Below are positions 8,601-17,908 of a stretch of DNA of 64,000 nucleotides, piece by piece; positions within the stretch are counted from its first letter, which is position 1; the number at the start of each line of letters is the position of its first letter. Source of the stretch: JADJLQ01 sp044227925 (GTDB taxonomy: Bacteria; Bacteroidota; Bacteroidia; Chitinophagales; Saprospiraceae); contig JBGAVW010000014.1 of the NCBI GenBank assembly GCA_044227925.1, positions 1-64,000 of the forward strand, read 5' to 3'. The notes under the pieces were generated by a model. The model made no database searches. It saw only the letters and a list, made by a program, of their open reading frames with translations, and was not told the origin of the DNA. The position numbers and the translations under genes were made by a program.

Positions 8601-10565
8601 TCAGGGTTTATGCTCTTCTCTCCTCAATTCTATTTCTTTTTTAGGACCCACGTATATCGGAATGAGTTCTTCCTGCACATTGGCTGTCTCTAATCCAAAA
8701 TCTTCCACGGCCGTCAAGCTGAATTTTTTAATCAATCTATAGCTACGCACTACCCATCTTTCAAAATTGGATAATTCACTGTCCACCGATACCCTGTTGT
8801 GAGTAAGAATAAACTTAAAGTCCGCCATTTGATCGAGGTCGTGCAATGCAGCATAAGGGCTTTTTATATCCACCTCATCATTTTGAGCCAGGTCTTTCAC
8901 TATTTTAAAAAACATAGCATTTATTCTCTGCTCTACTTTAAATCCGAGTTTCAACTTAATAAAAAACATTTGCTTAGGTACTATGGTCTCTACCTGGTAG
9001 GATTTGGTATAAGGCTCATCGGTTGTTTCCACATGCATAAACCAATATACATCGGCTCGCTTCGGTCTTTTCTTTAAAATGGAATGAATGATATTGGAAT
9101 CTATTTTCCTTTCATTATCCGTCATTGCAAGATATACCAGGTGGCTGGCTTCCTTTGGTATGGATTGATCATCATTGAGTCTATCTATTATTTCAGAATA
9201 ATTTTTAAAGGGCACAAAGCGGGCCAGCCGCTCTCGTATGAGATCTGCATTGTACAATATGAATACAATCGAAGTGATGAATATGGCAATGATGAAGGTA
9301 AACCATCCACCGTGAGCAAATTTATCCAGGTTGGAAATAAGGAATACTATTTCTATCCCTAATAGTAAAGCAGTGCCTATAAAAGGTAATGTAAACTTAT
9401 GGAGTTTGATTCTATAGAAAAATCCAAGCAACAGGGAGGTCATCATCATATCTATTATAATGGCAAGTCCATACGCCGCTTCCATATTAGATGACTTTTT
9501 AAAGAACAATACCACTAATAAACAACCACACATGAGTATCCAGTTAATACCCGGTATATAAATCTGTCCTTTCCAGTCAGTGGGGTAGTTTACTTTCATC
9601 TTAAGCCACAGCTTTAATTTCATTGCTTCATTTACCAGGGTAAAGACGCCGGAGATCAATGCCTGACTGGCAATGATCGCTGCCAGCACTGCAATACCCA
9701 ATCCAAATGGCAAAAACCATTGTGGCATTAAAGCATAAAATATACGGGTATTTTCATTTATTGTCATTCCGCCATGATTATTTAATACCCATGCTGATTG
9801 GCCAAAATAATTCAGCAGTAACATGATCCATACGAATAGCCAGCTAATGCGAATATTTTGCTTTCCACAATGACCAAGATCAGAATACAATGCTTCTGCA
9901 CCCGTAGTGCATAAAAAGACAGATCCCAATAGCCAAAACCCCTTAGGATATTGAGTCAATAAATCGATGGCGTAGGCTGGATTGATAGCTTGCAAAATCT
10001 GTGGATAGTGTATAAGCTCTTTAATCCCGAGTATACCCAACATCGTAAACCAAAGGGTCATGATTGGCCCAAAAGCTAATCCTACTACCTGGGTACCGAC
10101 CTGCTGAAATACAAATAATGCTATGATGATTCCACACACGATGGGAATGGTATTTATTTCCATAGTTGGATATAATACATGTATACCTTCCACTGCAGAA
10201 GAAATGGAAACCGGCGGGGTGATGAAACCATCAGATATCAGCGTAGCGCATCCTATCATCGCCGGATAGATTACCAGCTTTGGATTGTAACGCCTTACCC
10301 TGGCATACAGAGCAAAAATCCCGCCCTCGCCCTTATTATCCGCATTCAATGCCAGGATTACGTATTTGACTGTCGAAACAATAAGTAAAGTCCAAAATAC
10401 ACAGGACACCCCTCCATAAATCAATTCCTTACTTACGGTCCTGTCCCCTACTATAGCCTGAATTACGTATAAAGGTGATGTACCTATATCGCCAAAAACG
10501 ATTCCAAGTGAAATTAGTACTCCTGCGAGTGTCCATTTAGAGTGATTAGATCGTGTAGAATCCAT
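8601..10565 (-). CDS. kup: Kup-family potassium uptake protein
   Basis: This 654-residue membrane protein carries the Kup/HAK/KT hallmark GDIGTSPLYV at residues 25-34. About twelve hydrophobic segments are spread over the first 450 residues, followed by a hydrophilic cytoplasmic domain of about 190 residues. Kup proteins import K+ together with H+ across the inner membrane. Length and domain order match Escherichia coli Kup. The gene appears monocistronic. No conserved RNA structure was recognised in the 286 bases between its start and the divergent amidohydrolase gene. Confidence 0.95.
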   Translation of the reverse strand: MDSTRSNHSKWTLAGVLISLGIVFGDIGTSPLYVIQAIVGDRTVSKELIYGGVSCVFWTLLIVSTVKYVILALNADNKGEGGIFALYARVRRYNPKLVIYPAMIGCATLISDGFITPPVSISSAVEGIHVLYPTMEINTIPIVCGIIIALFVFQQVGTQVVGLAFGPIMTLWFTMLGILGIKELIHYPQILQAINPAYAIDLLTQYPKGFWLLGSVFLCTTGAEALYSDLGHCGKQNIRISWLFVWIMLLLNYFGQSAWVLNNHGGMTINENTRIFYALMPQWFLPFGLGIAVLAAIIASQALISGVFTLVNEAMKLKLWLKMKVNYPTDWKGQIYIPGINWILMCGCLLVVLFFKKSSNMEAAYGLAIIIDMMMTSLLLGFFYRIKLHKFTLPFIGTALLLGIEIVFLISNLDKFAHGGWFTFIIAIFITSIVFILYNADLIRERLARFVPFKNYSEIIDRLNDDQSIPKEASHLVYLAMTDNERKIDSNIIHSILKKRPKRADVYWFMHVETTDEPYTKSYQVETIVPKQMFFIKLKLGFKVEQRINAMFFKIVKDLAQNDEVDIKSPYAALHDLDQMADFKFILTHNRVSVDSELSNFERWVVRSYRLIKKFSLTAVEDFGLETANVQEELIPIYVGPKKEIELRREEHKP

Positions 10566-10851
10566 GCTTGGATTTAAAAGTTTTCTTACCTGTTAAGCGG
10601 TCAAATTTATAATAATATTTAAATTTTCAGATTGTTTATTTTCTACTGACCTCAGTTTAATTTTTTAACACTAACCTTACAATGGCATATACACCATAGG
10701 TAACGCCATGCTATACTTATTCATTTGAAAACCCTCCTTTCAACCTTGCTATTTCCAAATACTGTTTTTTACACAATCGGGTTATAAGGCAGGAAGATTT
10801 AAATCATATAATTACACAGATAATTCTACTTAATTTTAACTCCATCTGATC

Positions 10852-12534
10852 ATGAAAATAAACTTCATCTTTTTTGTATTACCCGTCCTGATTCTTTTAG
10901 CTTGTCAGCAGTCACCCAGGGCAGACATCATCCTTATCAATGGTAATATACATACTATGAATGATAGTCAAGATAGTGTTCAGGCCCTCGCCATTAAAGA
11001 AGGAAAGATTATAGCAATGGGCGATAATATCGAAATTAAAAAATTAAGTACAGTAAATACACAGGTCTATGATCTGGATGGCAGGCTAGTGCTTCCCGGG
11101 TTTACAGACGCACATATCCATCCCATTAGTGGAGGCCTTGCATTCCTCGAATGTGGTTTGGTAGACTTAAATACACCGGAAATCATAAAGGACAGCCTGA
11201 AAAAATATGCTGAACTCCATCCCGAAAAAAAATGGATCCGGGGAAAAAATTTATGGCTGGCTGCTTTTAAAAATGGGAATCCATTAAAAACCACCCTGGA
11301 TAGTATTATACCAGACAGGCCGGTGTATATTTCCTCCACAGATGGACATAATGCCTGGGTAAACAGTAAAGCATTAGAATTGGCTAACATCACAAAAGAA
11401 ACACCTGATCCTATAAATGGAAAAATAGAAAGATGGCCAGGAACCAGAGAACCGTCCGGAACCCTACGTGAAAGTGCTATGAACCTGGTCAGTCAACATC
11501 TTCCAAAATACAATGATGACGATAGAAAGCTAGCCCTCCTAAAATCTATCGAATTAGCTAATAAGTACGGGCTTACTGCCTTAAATGAGGCATCCGCCTC
11601 CTTAGATTTTATAAAAACCTATTATACACTTGAAAAAGAAAATAAACTAAATGCCCACATTAATATTTCAATCTATTGTGATATAAGTAAAGGAATAAAA
11701 GAAGCCCATCGGGTGATAGCCATACGGGATAGTCTTATAAAAATAAAAAGTCAACTAAATCCAAATCAGGTAAAACTTTTCATGGATGGTGTAGTAGAAG
11801 GCAAAACCGCAGCTATGATAGATACCTATGCTGATGATCACCATCATGGTATGGCCAATGCTCCGTACGATACTGCCATAGCCGTAATCAATGCATTGGA
11901 TAAGGCAGGAATCCAGATACATGTGCATGCTATAGGAGACCAGGCAATAAGGATGACTTTAGATGGATTTGAAAATGCTATTCTATCCATTGGCAAAAAG
12001 CCTACAAGACATCATATTGCTCATCTCCATGTCATACATCCTGATGATATATCCAGATTTAAGTCGTTGGATATTATAGCCAATTTCCAGGCTTTATGGG
12101 CCACATGGGAAGATAGTTATATGACCGATTTGAATAGGCCGTTTTTAGGCCCGCAAAGAATGGAGTGGCAATATCCTATTGGTACATTGCACAAGACCGG
12201 TGCACGAATTGTTTTTGGAAGTGACTGGGATGTAAGTACTCAAAATCCTTTTCATGCCATCCAGGTTGCCGTGAATAGAAGAGGACCTGATAGTATCAAT
12301 AGAGAGCCTTGGACACCTCAGCATCTGATCGGGAGATACGATGTAATCAAAGGGTATACCACCCAGGGTGCATATCTTTGCTATAGAGAAAATGAAACAG
12401 GAAGCCTGGAAATAGGAAAGTGGGCTGACATCATTGTACTCAATCAGGACTTATTTAATATTGATCGTTTTAATATTTACAAAACCAGGGTTTTAAAGAC
12501 TTTTTTCAAAGGCAAATTGGTACATGAAGAATGA
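10852..12534 (+). CDS. Amidohydrolase-family lipoprotein, YtcJ/N-substituted formamide deformylase type
   Basis: A lipobox LLACQQ (Cys near residue 18) marks this 560-residue protein as a lipoprotein. The amidohydrolase 3 pattern is clear: the metal site DAHIHP near residues 85-90, HVHAIGDQA near 360, HLHVIHPDD near 390 and the metal Asp in FGSDWDV near 460. IILINGNIHTMN at the start of the mature part is the typical first strand of the composite beta sandwich. Relatives hydrolyse N-formyl, N-acyl or other C-N bonds. Tethering to an envelope membrane suggests processing of external or periplasmic substrates. Specific function cannot be assigned. Confidence 0.85.
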   Translation: MKINFIFFVLPVLILLACQQSPRADIILINGNIHTMNDSQDSVQALAIKEGKIIAMGDNIEIKKLSTVNTQVYDLDGRLVLPGFTDAHIHPISGGLAFLECGLVDLNTPEIIKDSLKKYAELHPEKKWIRGKNLWLAAFKNGNPLKTTLDSIIPDRPVYISSTDGHNAWVNSKALELANITKETPDPINGKIERWPGTREPSGTLRESAMNLVSQHLPKYNDDDRKLALLKSIELANKYGLTALNEASASLDFIKTYYTLEKENKLNAHINISIYCDISKGIKEAHRVIAIRDSLIKIKSQLNPNQVKLFMDGVVEGKTAAMIDTYADDHHHGMANAPYDTAIAVINALDKAGIQIHVHAIGDQAIRMTLDGFENAILSIGKKPTRHHIAHLHVIHPDDISRFKSLDIIANFQALWATWEDSYMTDLNRPFLGPQRMEWQYPIGTLHKTGARIVFGSDWDVSTQNPFHAIQVAVNRRGPDSINREPWTPQHLIGRYDVIKGYTTQGAYLCYRENETGSLEIGKWADIIVLNQDLFNIDRFNIYKTRVLKTFFKGKLVHEE

Positions 12535-12663
12535 CTAAATAGAACCGCATAAATTTCAGGTAACAAATTACCGGTAAATCTCAAGTCTATTCATTACTGA
12601 AATAATAAAATATCATCCCAATAGGATTAATTTTGAAATAAGATAATTTTGCGCTCTATCCAT

Positions 12664-13188
12664 ATGAATTTACAACCAATATTAGAGAACGAATTTGTAA
12701 GTCTGCACCCGTTGAAGCCTGCTGATTTTGAAGACTTGTATATTGTAGCTTCAGATCCGCTGATTTGGGCTCAACATCCCAATCCGGACAGGTATAAAAG
12801 AAATGTGTTTGAAACATTTTTCAAGGGTGCATTGGAATCCGGTGGTGCTTTCCTGATATCAAATAAAACTACAGGAAAAGTAATTGGTTGTACCAGGTTC
12901 TATGATTATGATGTTCAAAAAAGTCAAGTGCTTATAGGATATACTTTTTTTGCAAGGGATCATTGGGGTACTACGTATAATAAAGCTACTAAGACTTTAA
13001 TGCTCGATTATGCATTTAAATCCGTAGATCATGTCATTTTTCATATAGGAGCATTAAACAAAAGGTCACAGATAGCCATTGAAAGGTTAGGCGCCAGTAA
13101 AACTAAGGAAATAGAAGTGGAATATTATGGCGAATCAAAGAAATTGAATTTTGAATATATAATCTCCAAAGTCAATTGGCTTAGTTAG
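12664..13188 (+). CDS. GNAT N-acetyltransferase, RimJ/RimL type
   Basis: This 174-residue cytosolic enzyme has the GNAT fold of the RimJ/RimL group: LQPILENEFVSLHPL at the N-terminus, the acetyl-CoA-binding stretch IGYTFFARDHWGTTYN in the middle and ALNKRSQIAIERLGA near the end. Members acetylate protein N-termini, spectinomycin-like drugs or other amines, and the target is unknown here. I chose the ATG at 12664 rather than an in-frame TTG at 12649 because the family begins with the LQP/L-E-N strand. It converges on rsgA. Confidence 0.8.
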   Translation: MNLQPILENEFVSLHPLKPADFEDLYIVASDPLIWAQHPNPDRYKRNVFETFFKGALESGGAFLISNKTTGKVIGCTRFYDYDVQKSQVLIGYTFFARDHWGTTYNKATKTLMLDYAFKSVDHVIFHIGALNKRSQIAIERLGASKTKEIEVEYYGESKKLNFEYIISKVNWLS

Positions 13189-13272
13189 ATCTATACCTGG
13201 ATGGGCATATTGTTTTCAATTGGCATCATTAAATACCAGAATCGTATTTCATAAACCCAATCAATGCATTTT

Positions 13273-14223
13273 TTACATTTTCTGTCTCTCCCAATAATTT
13301 TGATCATCTATTTCTTGTAAAATAGCAAGGTAGTTTTCATATCTGTTCATATGGACCTGGCCCTGTTCCAGTCCGGCTTTTACAGCACACCCTGGTTCAT
13401 TCCTATGTAAGCAATCCCCATATTTGCACTCTTTGGCCAGCAAAAAGAACTCTCTGAAATTATGGGCTACATCCATTAATTCAAGGTTATTAAAGGAAAG
13501 GGTTTTGATACCGGGTGTATCTATTATATGGCCACCCATTTCAAGAGGATGCATTTCGGCAAAAGTGGTCGTATGAGTTCCTTTACCACTGGCTTCAGAG
13601 ATTTCCGTAGTACGCAGATCAAGTCCGGGCTGGATAGTATTGATGAGAGTACTCTTGCCAACTCCACTTTGCCCTCCGATGAGCGTGATTTTATCTTTCA
13701 ATCTCAGTTTTAGATCATTTATACCCACTCCGGTGACAGAAGATACTTTTAGTACAGGATAGCCGATGCCTTCATAGATTGATTTTAATTCATTAAACAA
13801 ATCATTTTCTTCAGCCCCAAATAAATCAGATTTATTAAATACAATAATGCAAGGAATATTGTGTGGCTCTGTCATCAACAAATAGCGATCTATAAATCCC
13901 TGCTTAAAATTGGGTTGCAACAATGTACCTATCAGCAAAGCTTGATCTATATTAGCGGCAATCATATGAAGCTGGTGCTTTTGCCTGGGGGATTGCCTGA
14001 GTACGTAATTTTTCCTTGGCCCTATACTTTTTATTATCCCATCGGTTTCATTTTCCAGTTCAAATTCGACTACATCTCCTACACCGATGGGATTGGTGAG
14101 CACTTTGTCTTCAAGCCTGAATTTTCCAGTGATCCTGCAAGCATAATTTTTATTGTTGGCCAAAACCTGATACCATGTTCCTGTGGATTTTATTACAATG
14201 CCGGAGAGCATAGAATTACTCAA
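13273..14223 (-). CDS. rsgA: Ribosome small subunit-dependent GTPase A
   Basis: RsgA checks maturation of the 30S ribosomal subunit, using GTP hydrolysis to leave the particle. The 316-residue protein has an N-terminal OB-fold (residues 1-75) and a circularly permuted GTPase domain, in which NKSD (130-133) precedes the P-loop GGQSGVGKS (183-191) and DTPG (235-238). A C-terminal zinc knuckle follows, with Cys266, Cys271, His273 and Cys279. Length and motif order match the family. Its ATG overlaps the last four bases of the upstream GGGP-synthase gene, so the two are probably co-transcribed and translationally coupled. Confidence 0.97.
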   Translation of the reverse strand: MSNSMLSGIVIKSTGTWYQVLANNKNYACRITGKFRLEDKVLTNPIGVGDVVEFELENETDGIIKSIGPRKNYVLRQSPRQKHQLHMIAANIDQALLIGTLLQPNFKQGFIDRYLLMTEPHNIPCIIVFNKSDLFGAEENDLFNELKSIYEGIGYPVLKVSSVTGVGINDLKLRLKDKITLIGGQSGVGKSTLINTIQPGLDLRTTEISEASGKGTHTTTFAEMHPLEMGGHIIDTPGIKTLSFNNLELMDVAHNFREFFLLAKECKYGDCLHRNEPGCAVKAGLEQGQVHMNRYENYLAILQEIDDQNYWERQKM

Positions 14224-14990
14224 AATGATTTGATCAATTTATGGCTTTTAACCACGCCAGCCATCTCTTGAACCAATGTTGGATCTTTTTCAAGTGCATT
14301 GCCAATTACTATTACATCGGCTCCGGCTTGCAGGCTAGCCGAAATACGTTCTGGAGTCCTTAAACCTCCACCGACGATCAAGGGTATGTCAACAGCAGCA
14401 GAAACTTTTTCTATCATGTCAACGGAGACCGGATATTTAGCCCCACTGCCTGCTTCGAGATAGATCAATTTGAGCCCAAGCATTTCACCGGCAAGAGCCG
14501 TACACATGGCAATATCTGTTTTGTCAGCAGGTATAGGTTTTGAATTGCTCATATAAGAGACTGTAGATTCCACTCCGCCATCTACCAGTATATAGCCAGT
14601 ACTTATTATTTCCAGATGGCTTGATTTTAAGACCGGCGCAGAAATTACGTGGTGACCTATTAATAAGTCAGGGTTGCGCCCCGATATCAACGAAAGTAAT
14701 AGTATAGCATCAGCCTTGTCATTTATCTGGAATGAATTGCCCGGAAACAAAACTAAAGGGATATCACATGCTTGCTTTATCACCTCTAAGGTATAGTCGA
14801 GCATATTGTTTACAATCAGACTGCCACCAATAAAAAAATAATCTACACCGGAATCTATCGAAGATTTCAGGATTTTGTCCAGATTTCCTTTCCTTACCTT
14901 GTCAGGATCTATCAGAACTGCAATTTTTTTCTTGCCCAGTCTCTTAGCCTCTACCAAACCATTATAGATATTTTGCACAGTTCTAGCCAT
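14220..14990 (-). CDS. Geranylgeranylglyceryl/heptaprenylglyceryl phosphate synthase-like
   Basis: This 256-residue TIM-barrel protein matches the PcrB/GGGP synthase family, which joins a prenyl diphosphate to glycerol-1-phosphate, the first committed step of archaeal-type ether lipids. Visible motifs are IAVLIDPDK (residues 23-31), FIGGS near 53, the central LEAGSGA and the phosphate-binding IVGGGLRTPE and VIGNALEKDP. Homologues occur in Bacteroidota, where they form part of the longer group II of the family, but the end product in these bacteria is poorly known. No prenyl diphosphate synthase is nearby. It overlaps rsgA by 4 bp. Confidence 0.85.
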   Translation of the reverse strand: MARTVQNIYNGLVEAKRLGKKKIAVLIDPDKVRKGNLDKILKSSIDSGVDYFFIGGSLIVNNMLDYTLEVIKQACDIPLVLFPGNSFQINDKADAILLLSLISGRNPDLLIGHHVISAPVLKSSHLEIISTGYILVDGGVESTVSYMSNSKPIPADKTDIAMCTALAGEMLGLKLIYLEAGSGAKYPVSVDMIEKVSAAVDIPLIVGGGLRTPERISASLQAGADVIVIGNALEKDPTLVQEMAGVVKSHKLIKSF

Positions 14991-15053
14991 TCACACTATG
15001 TATAAGATAATGGTCCAAATGTACTCCATCCGTGGCGGATTTTTCCAAACTTC

Positions 15054-15278
15054 TTAGTTTAAAACCGAACGATCTGTTAAATATCCGTTGATAGTCAGTA
15101 CTTTACGGGCATCTTCCTCCAGATATTCGGGGACTAATAGTCTTATTTCTCCCAAAAATATATAGGCAGTGTCTTTTTGATTGAGCATCTGTACAGGTAT
15201 AGCATGCCCCTCCAGTAATTCTTTTACCAATATTGCCTCCATTTCCAGGACTGACTCCCAGATTATTTTCCATTTCAT
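15054..15278 (-). CDS. DUF2007-type small protein
   Basis: This 74-residue protein matches the DUF2007 pattern: a short beta-alpha-beta unit with MEAILVKELLEGHAIPVQMLNQ followed by RLLVPEYLEEDARKVL. These proteins, sometimes called putative signal-transducing proteins, have a ferredoxin-like fold related to the PII group, but no established function. It lies 63 bases upstream of the GGGP synthase gene in the same direction, so it may start that operon. It is divergent from the phosphate-uptake pair. Confidence 0.75.
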   Translation of the reverse strand: MKWKIIWESVLEMEAILVKELLEGHAIPVQMLNQKDTAYIFLGEIRLLVPEYLEEDARKVLTINGYLTDRSVLN

Positions 15279-15343
15279 TCCTTAATATTCAGTTAACATT
15301 GAAAAATTAAATTTGTAGGTGAAATTCTAAACAAACTTACCTT

Positions 15344-15991
15344 ATGATGTTAAACAAGATACTTACATTCTTTGTACCGAAAAATTCAAAGTTTTTTGTC
15401 CAATTCAAAAAAGCGAGTGCAAATCTTATTGAGGCCTCCAATTTATTAAATAAGGTTTTCTCAAAAGACTCATTTGATAACAGATTGGAATATGCTGCCC
15501 AAATGCACGAATTTGAGACCAAAGGAGATGAAATCACACATATTATTTTTAGTGAGTTAAGCGCTAATTTTATTACTCCCTTCGACCGAGAAGATATACA
15601 TGAACTTGCTTCCCGCATAGATACCATTCTGGATACTATGGATGGAATCGCCAAAAGAGTGAAGCTGTACCAAATGAATGAAGTAAATCCAGTAATGGTA
15701 CAAATGGTAAACCTGATCAAAGCCGCCGTTCTTGAAATAGATGCTGCATTATTGGCATTGGAGGAAATGAAAGATCCCGGAAGAGTAAGAGAGGCCATTG
15801 GTCGAATTGACGAAATAGAAAAGCATGCTGATAATTTGCATAATGAAGCAATGGCTGATCTATTTAGAAATGAAAAAGATGCAATCCAACTCATCAAGAA
15901 AAAAGAAATACTTCAAAATCTCGAAAAGGCAGTAGATTTTTGCCTGGATGCTGCAAATGTTATTGAAAGCATATTGATTAAAAATTCTTAA
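15344..15991 (+). CDS. DUF47 PhoU-like phosphate transport regulator
   Basis: This 215-residue, largely alpha-helical protein matches DUF47 (YkaA/PhoU-like): FDNRLEYAAQMHEFETKGDEIT near residue 45 and DREDIHELASRIDTILD near 82 carry the metal-binding E(D)xxxD pattern of PhoU folds. Members are almost always encoded next to PiT phosphate transporters and are thought to modulate them. Here pitA follows after an 11-base gap in the same direction. A -7-like TAAATTTG lies at 15308-15315, without a convincing upstream TTG. Confidence 0.9.
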   Translation: MMLNKILTFFVPKNSKFFVQFKKASANLIEASNLLNKVFSKDSFDNRLEYAAQMHEFETKGDEITHIIFSELSANFITPFDREDIHELASRIDTILDTMDGIAKRVKLYQMNEVNPVMVQMVNLIKAAVLEIDAALLALEEMKDPGRVREAIGRIDEIEKHADNLHNEAMADLFRNEKDAIQLIKKKEILQNLEKAVDFCLDAANVIESILIKNS

Positions 15992-16002
15992 TAGATACAC
16001 AC

Positions 16003-16995
16003 ATGTCTATTATGCTTATATCGATCATAGTACTCGCTCTGATCTTTGATTTTGTAAATGGCTTTCACGATGCAGCCAATTCCATTGCTACTGTGGTTTC
16101 CACACGTGTACTAACCCCACTTCAAGCCGTGCTGATGGCAGGTCTTTTTAATTTTGTGGCGTATTGGATATTTGAGTTAAAAGTAGCCGATACAGTGGCA
16201 AAAACGGTACATAAAGAACATATTACCCTTACAGTTGTACTTTCGGGTTTGGTTGCCGCTATCATATGGAATTTATTTACCTGGTGGAGGGGGATTCCAA
16301 GTAGTTCTTCGCATACGCTGATTGGAGGACTTGCTGGAGCGGGTATCGCGCGTGCGGGGACATTTGATGCGATTGCGTCAGATAAAATAAAACAAATACT
16401 CACCTTTATCGTTCTGGCACCTCTGATAGGTATGGTAATATCTTATTTTTTCTCCCTGCTCATGATGTACCTGAGCCGGCCATTTGGCCCAAGAGCTGTG
16501 GATGGTGTTTTTAGAAAACTACAAATAGGATCCGCAGCATTCTTTAGCCTCATGCATGGTGGCAATGATGCTCAAAAAGTAGTAGGCATTATAGCGGCTG
16601 CTCTTTTATCTCAAGGTATTATCCCGGATTTACATCATATCCCTGCCTGGGTACCCTTTTCATGTTATATTGCCATAGGGGTGGGTACTATGATGGGAGG
16701 CTGGAGAATAGTGAAAACCATGGGTCACAAAGTAACAAAACTTACTCCCTTTGAAGGTTTCGCTGCTGAAACTGGAGGGGCGTTGACACTATGGCTCACA
16801 GGAAAAGCAGGAATACCGGTCAGTACCACTCATACCATCACGGGTAGTATAATAGGAGTGGGCATGATCAAAAGAGTAAGCGCTGTAAGATGGGGGGTAA
16901 CAATAAATTTATTATGGGCATGGATACTTACCATTCCAATATCTGCTTTGATGGGCGCAATTTTATATTATATAGGGAGTCAGTTTCAACCTTGA
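16003..16995 (+). CDS. pitA: PiT-family inorganic phosphate transporter
   Basis: This 330-residue inner membrane protein has the duplicated PiT signature: DFVNGFHDAANSIAT at residues 12-26, and a second half with GGNDAQKVVGII near 185. GIPSSSSHTLIGG and GIPVSTTHTITGS are the paired re-entrant motifs. It imports metal-phosphate in symport with protons or sodium. Length is that of the short bacterial type without the large cytoplasmic loop. The upstream DUF47 gene is its usual partner. A phosphate-selective-porin-like gene lies 0.9 kb away on the other strand. Confidence 0.95.
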   Translation: MSIMLISIIVLALIFDFVNGFHDAANSIATVVSTRVLTPLQAVLMAGLFNFVAYWIFELKVADTVAKTVHKEHITLTVVLSGLVAAIIWNLFTWWRGIPSSSSHTLIGGLAGAGIARAGTFDAIASDKIKQILTFIVLAPLIGMVISYFFSLLMMYLSRPFGPRAVDGVFRKLQIGSAAFFSLMHGGNDAQKVVGIIAAALLSQGIIPDLHHIPAWVPFSCYIAIGVGTMMGGWRIVKTMGHKVTKLTPFEGFAAETGGALTLWLTGKAGIPVSTTHTITGSIIGVGMIKRVSAVRWGVTINLLWAWILTIPISALMGAILYYIGSQFQP

Positions 16996-17040
16996 TTTAG
17001 CTTTTTTCATTATTAGTTTGGTTGGCTGAACTGACTATCA

Positions 17041-17073
17041 TTTGAACTATTTTCTCAATTCAGTTTATCTTTA
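17041..17073 (+). promoter_or_regulatory. Putative promoter of the MOSC gene
   Basis: TTTG (17041-17044), a 21-base spacer and TATCTTTA (17066-17073; 7 of 8 to TAnnTTTG) precede the ATG at 17086 by 12 bases. Confidence 0.45.
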
Positions 17074-17085
17074 TTTTTTAAAAAG

Positions 17086-17892
17086 ATGAATGACTTAGAA
17101 GTTTCAGCATTGTACACATATCCAATCAAATCGTGTGCCGGAGTTTCTCTGACCTCTGCAAAAATTGATGCCAGGGGGATATTACATGATCGCCGATGGA
17201 TGCTCATTGATCAAAACAATAAGTTTATCAGTCAACGGGAAGTGGCCATCTTGTCCAGAATTTTGGTAAAAATAAGCGATCATGCTCTTACTGTCAGCTT
17301 TAATGACGAGCATACCATAATTCCCTTTCTATCGGAAGAAGCAATCCTTTCGGATACATACGAAGCCGTGAAAATTTGGGGTGATACATGCTCTGCTATA
17401 GTATATAATGATGAAATTAATATTTGGTTTTCCAATCTAATTGGCAAGCCTTGCCGATTAGTTTATATGCCGGATAATTCAATGAGGCAGGTAGACCTTG
17501 AATATGCACCCGCCGGACAAATCACAGCTTTCAGTGATGGCTATCCCATATTGATACTGGGCCAGGAAAGCATGAACTATTTGAATAGTAAATTGGCCAC
17601 TCCAATTTCCGTAAATCGATTCAGACCAAATATAGTTTTCACAGGAGGACTACCGCACATTGAAGACAAATTCAAAAAATTCAAGATTAACAATGTATTA
17701 TTGGAAGGTGTAAAACCTAGCCGAAGGTGCAATGTCCCAAATATAAACCAGGAGACTTCTATTGCCGAAGACGAACCTACTAAAACATTAACCCAATACA
17801 GACTTTTTGAAAATAGAATACTTTTTGGCAATAATACGTTGGTGCACCAGCAGGGTGTGATTTCATTAGGAGATAAGATACAATTAGAATGA
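17086..17892 (+). CDS. MOSC domain protein, YcbX/mARC type
   Basis: This 268-residue protein has an N-terminal MOSC beta-barrel (YTYPIKSCAGVSL..., residues 10-55) and a C-terminal MOSC domain. The likely molybdenum-ligand Cys is Cys215 in PSRRCNVPNINQET, the position used by mARC and YcbX proteins. These enzymes bind molybdenum cofactor and reduce N-hydroxylated compounds, receiving electrons from a separate partner. The C-terminal 2Fe-2S domain present in YcbX of enterobacteria is absent, so an external ferredoxin-like donor would be needed. It converges on the porin-like gene. Confidence 0.85.
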   Translation: MNDLEVSALYTYPIKSCAGVSLTSAKIDARGILHDRRWMLIDQNNKFISQREVAILSRILVKISDHALTVSFNDEHTIIPFLSEEAILSDTYEAVKIWGDTCSAIVYNDEINIWFSNLIGKPCRLVYMPDNSMRQVDLEYAPAGQITAFSDGYPILILGQESMNYLNSKLATPISVNRFRPNIVFTGGLPHIEDKFKKFKINNVLLEGVKPSRRCNVPNINQETSIAEDEPTKTLTQYRLFENRILFGNNTLVHQQGVISLGDKIQLE

Positions 17893-17908
17893 GTGGAATC
17901 TCACAGTT

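Noticed and set aside
10566..10851. Riboswitch or other structured RNA upstream of kup
   Set aside because: I could not find a conserved core or a strong hairpin in this 286-base gap.
15337..15897. 186-residue minus-strand frame opposite the DUF47 gene
   Set aside because: Serine-rich antisense shadow of a clearly recognised gene.
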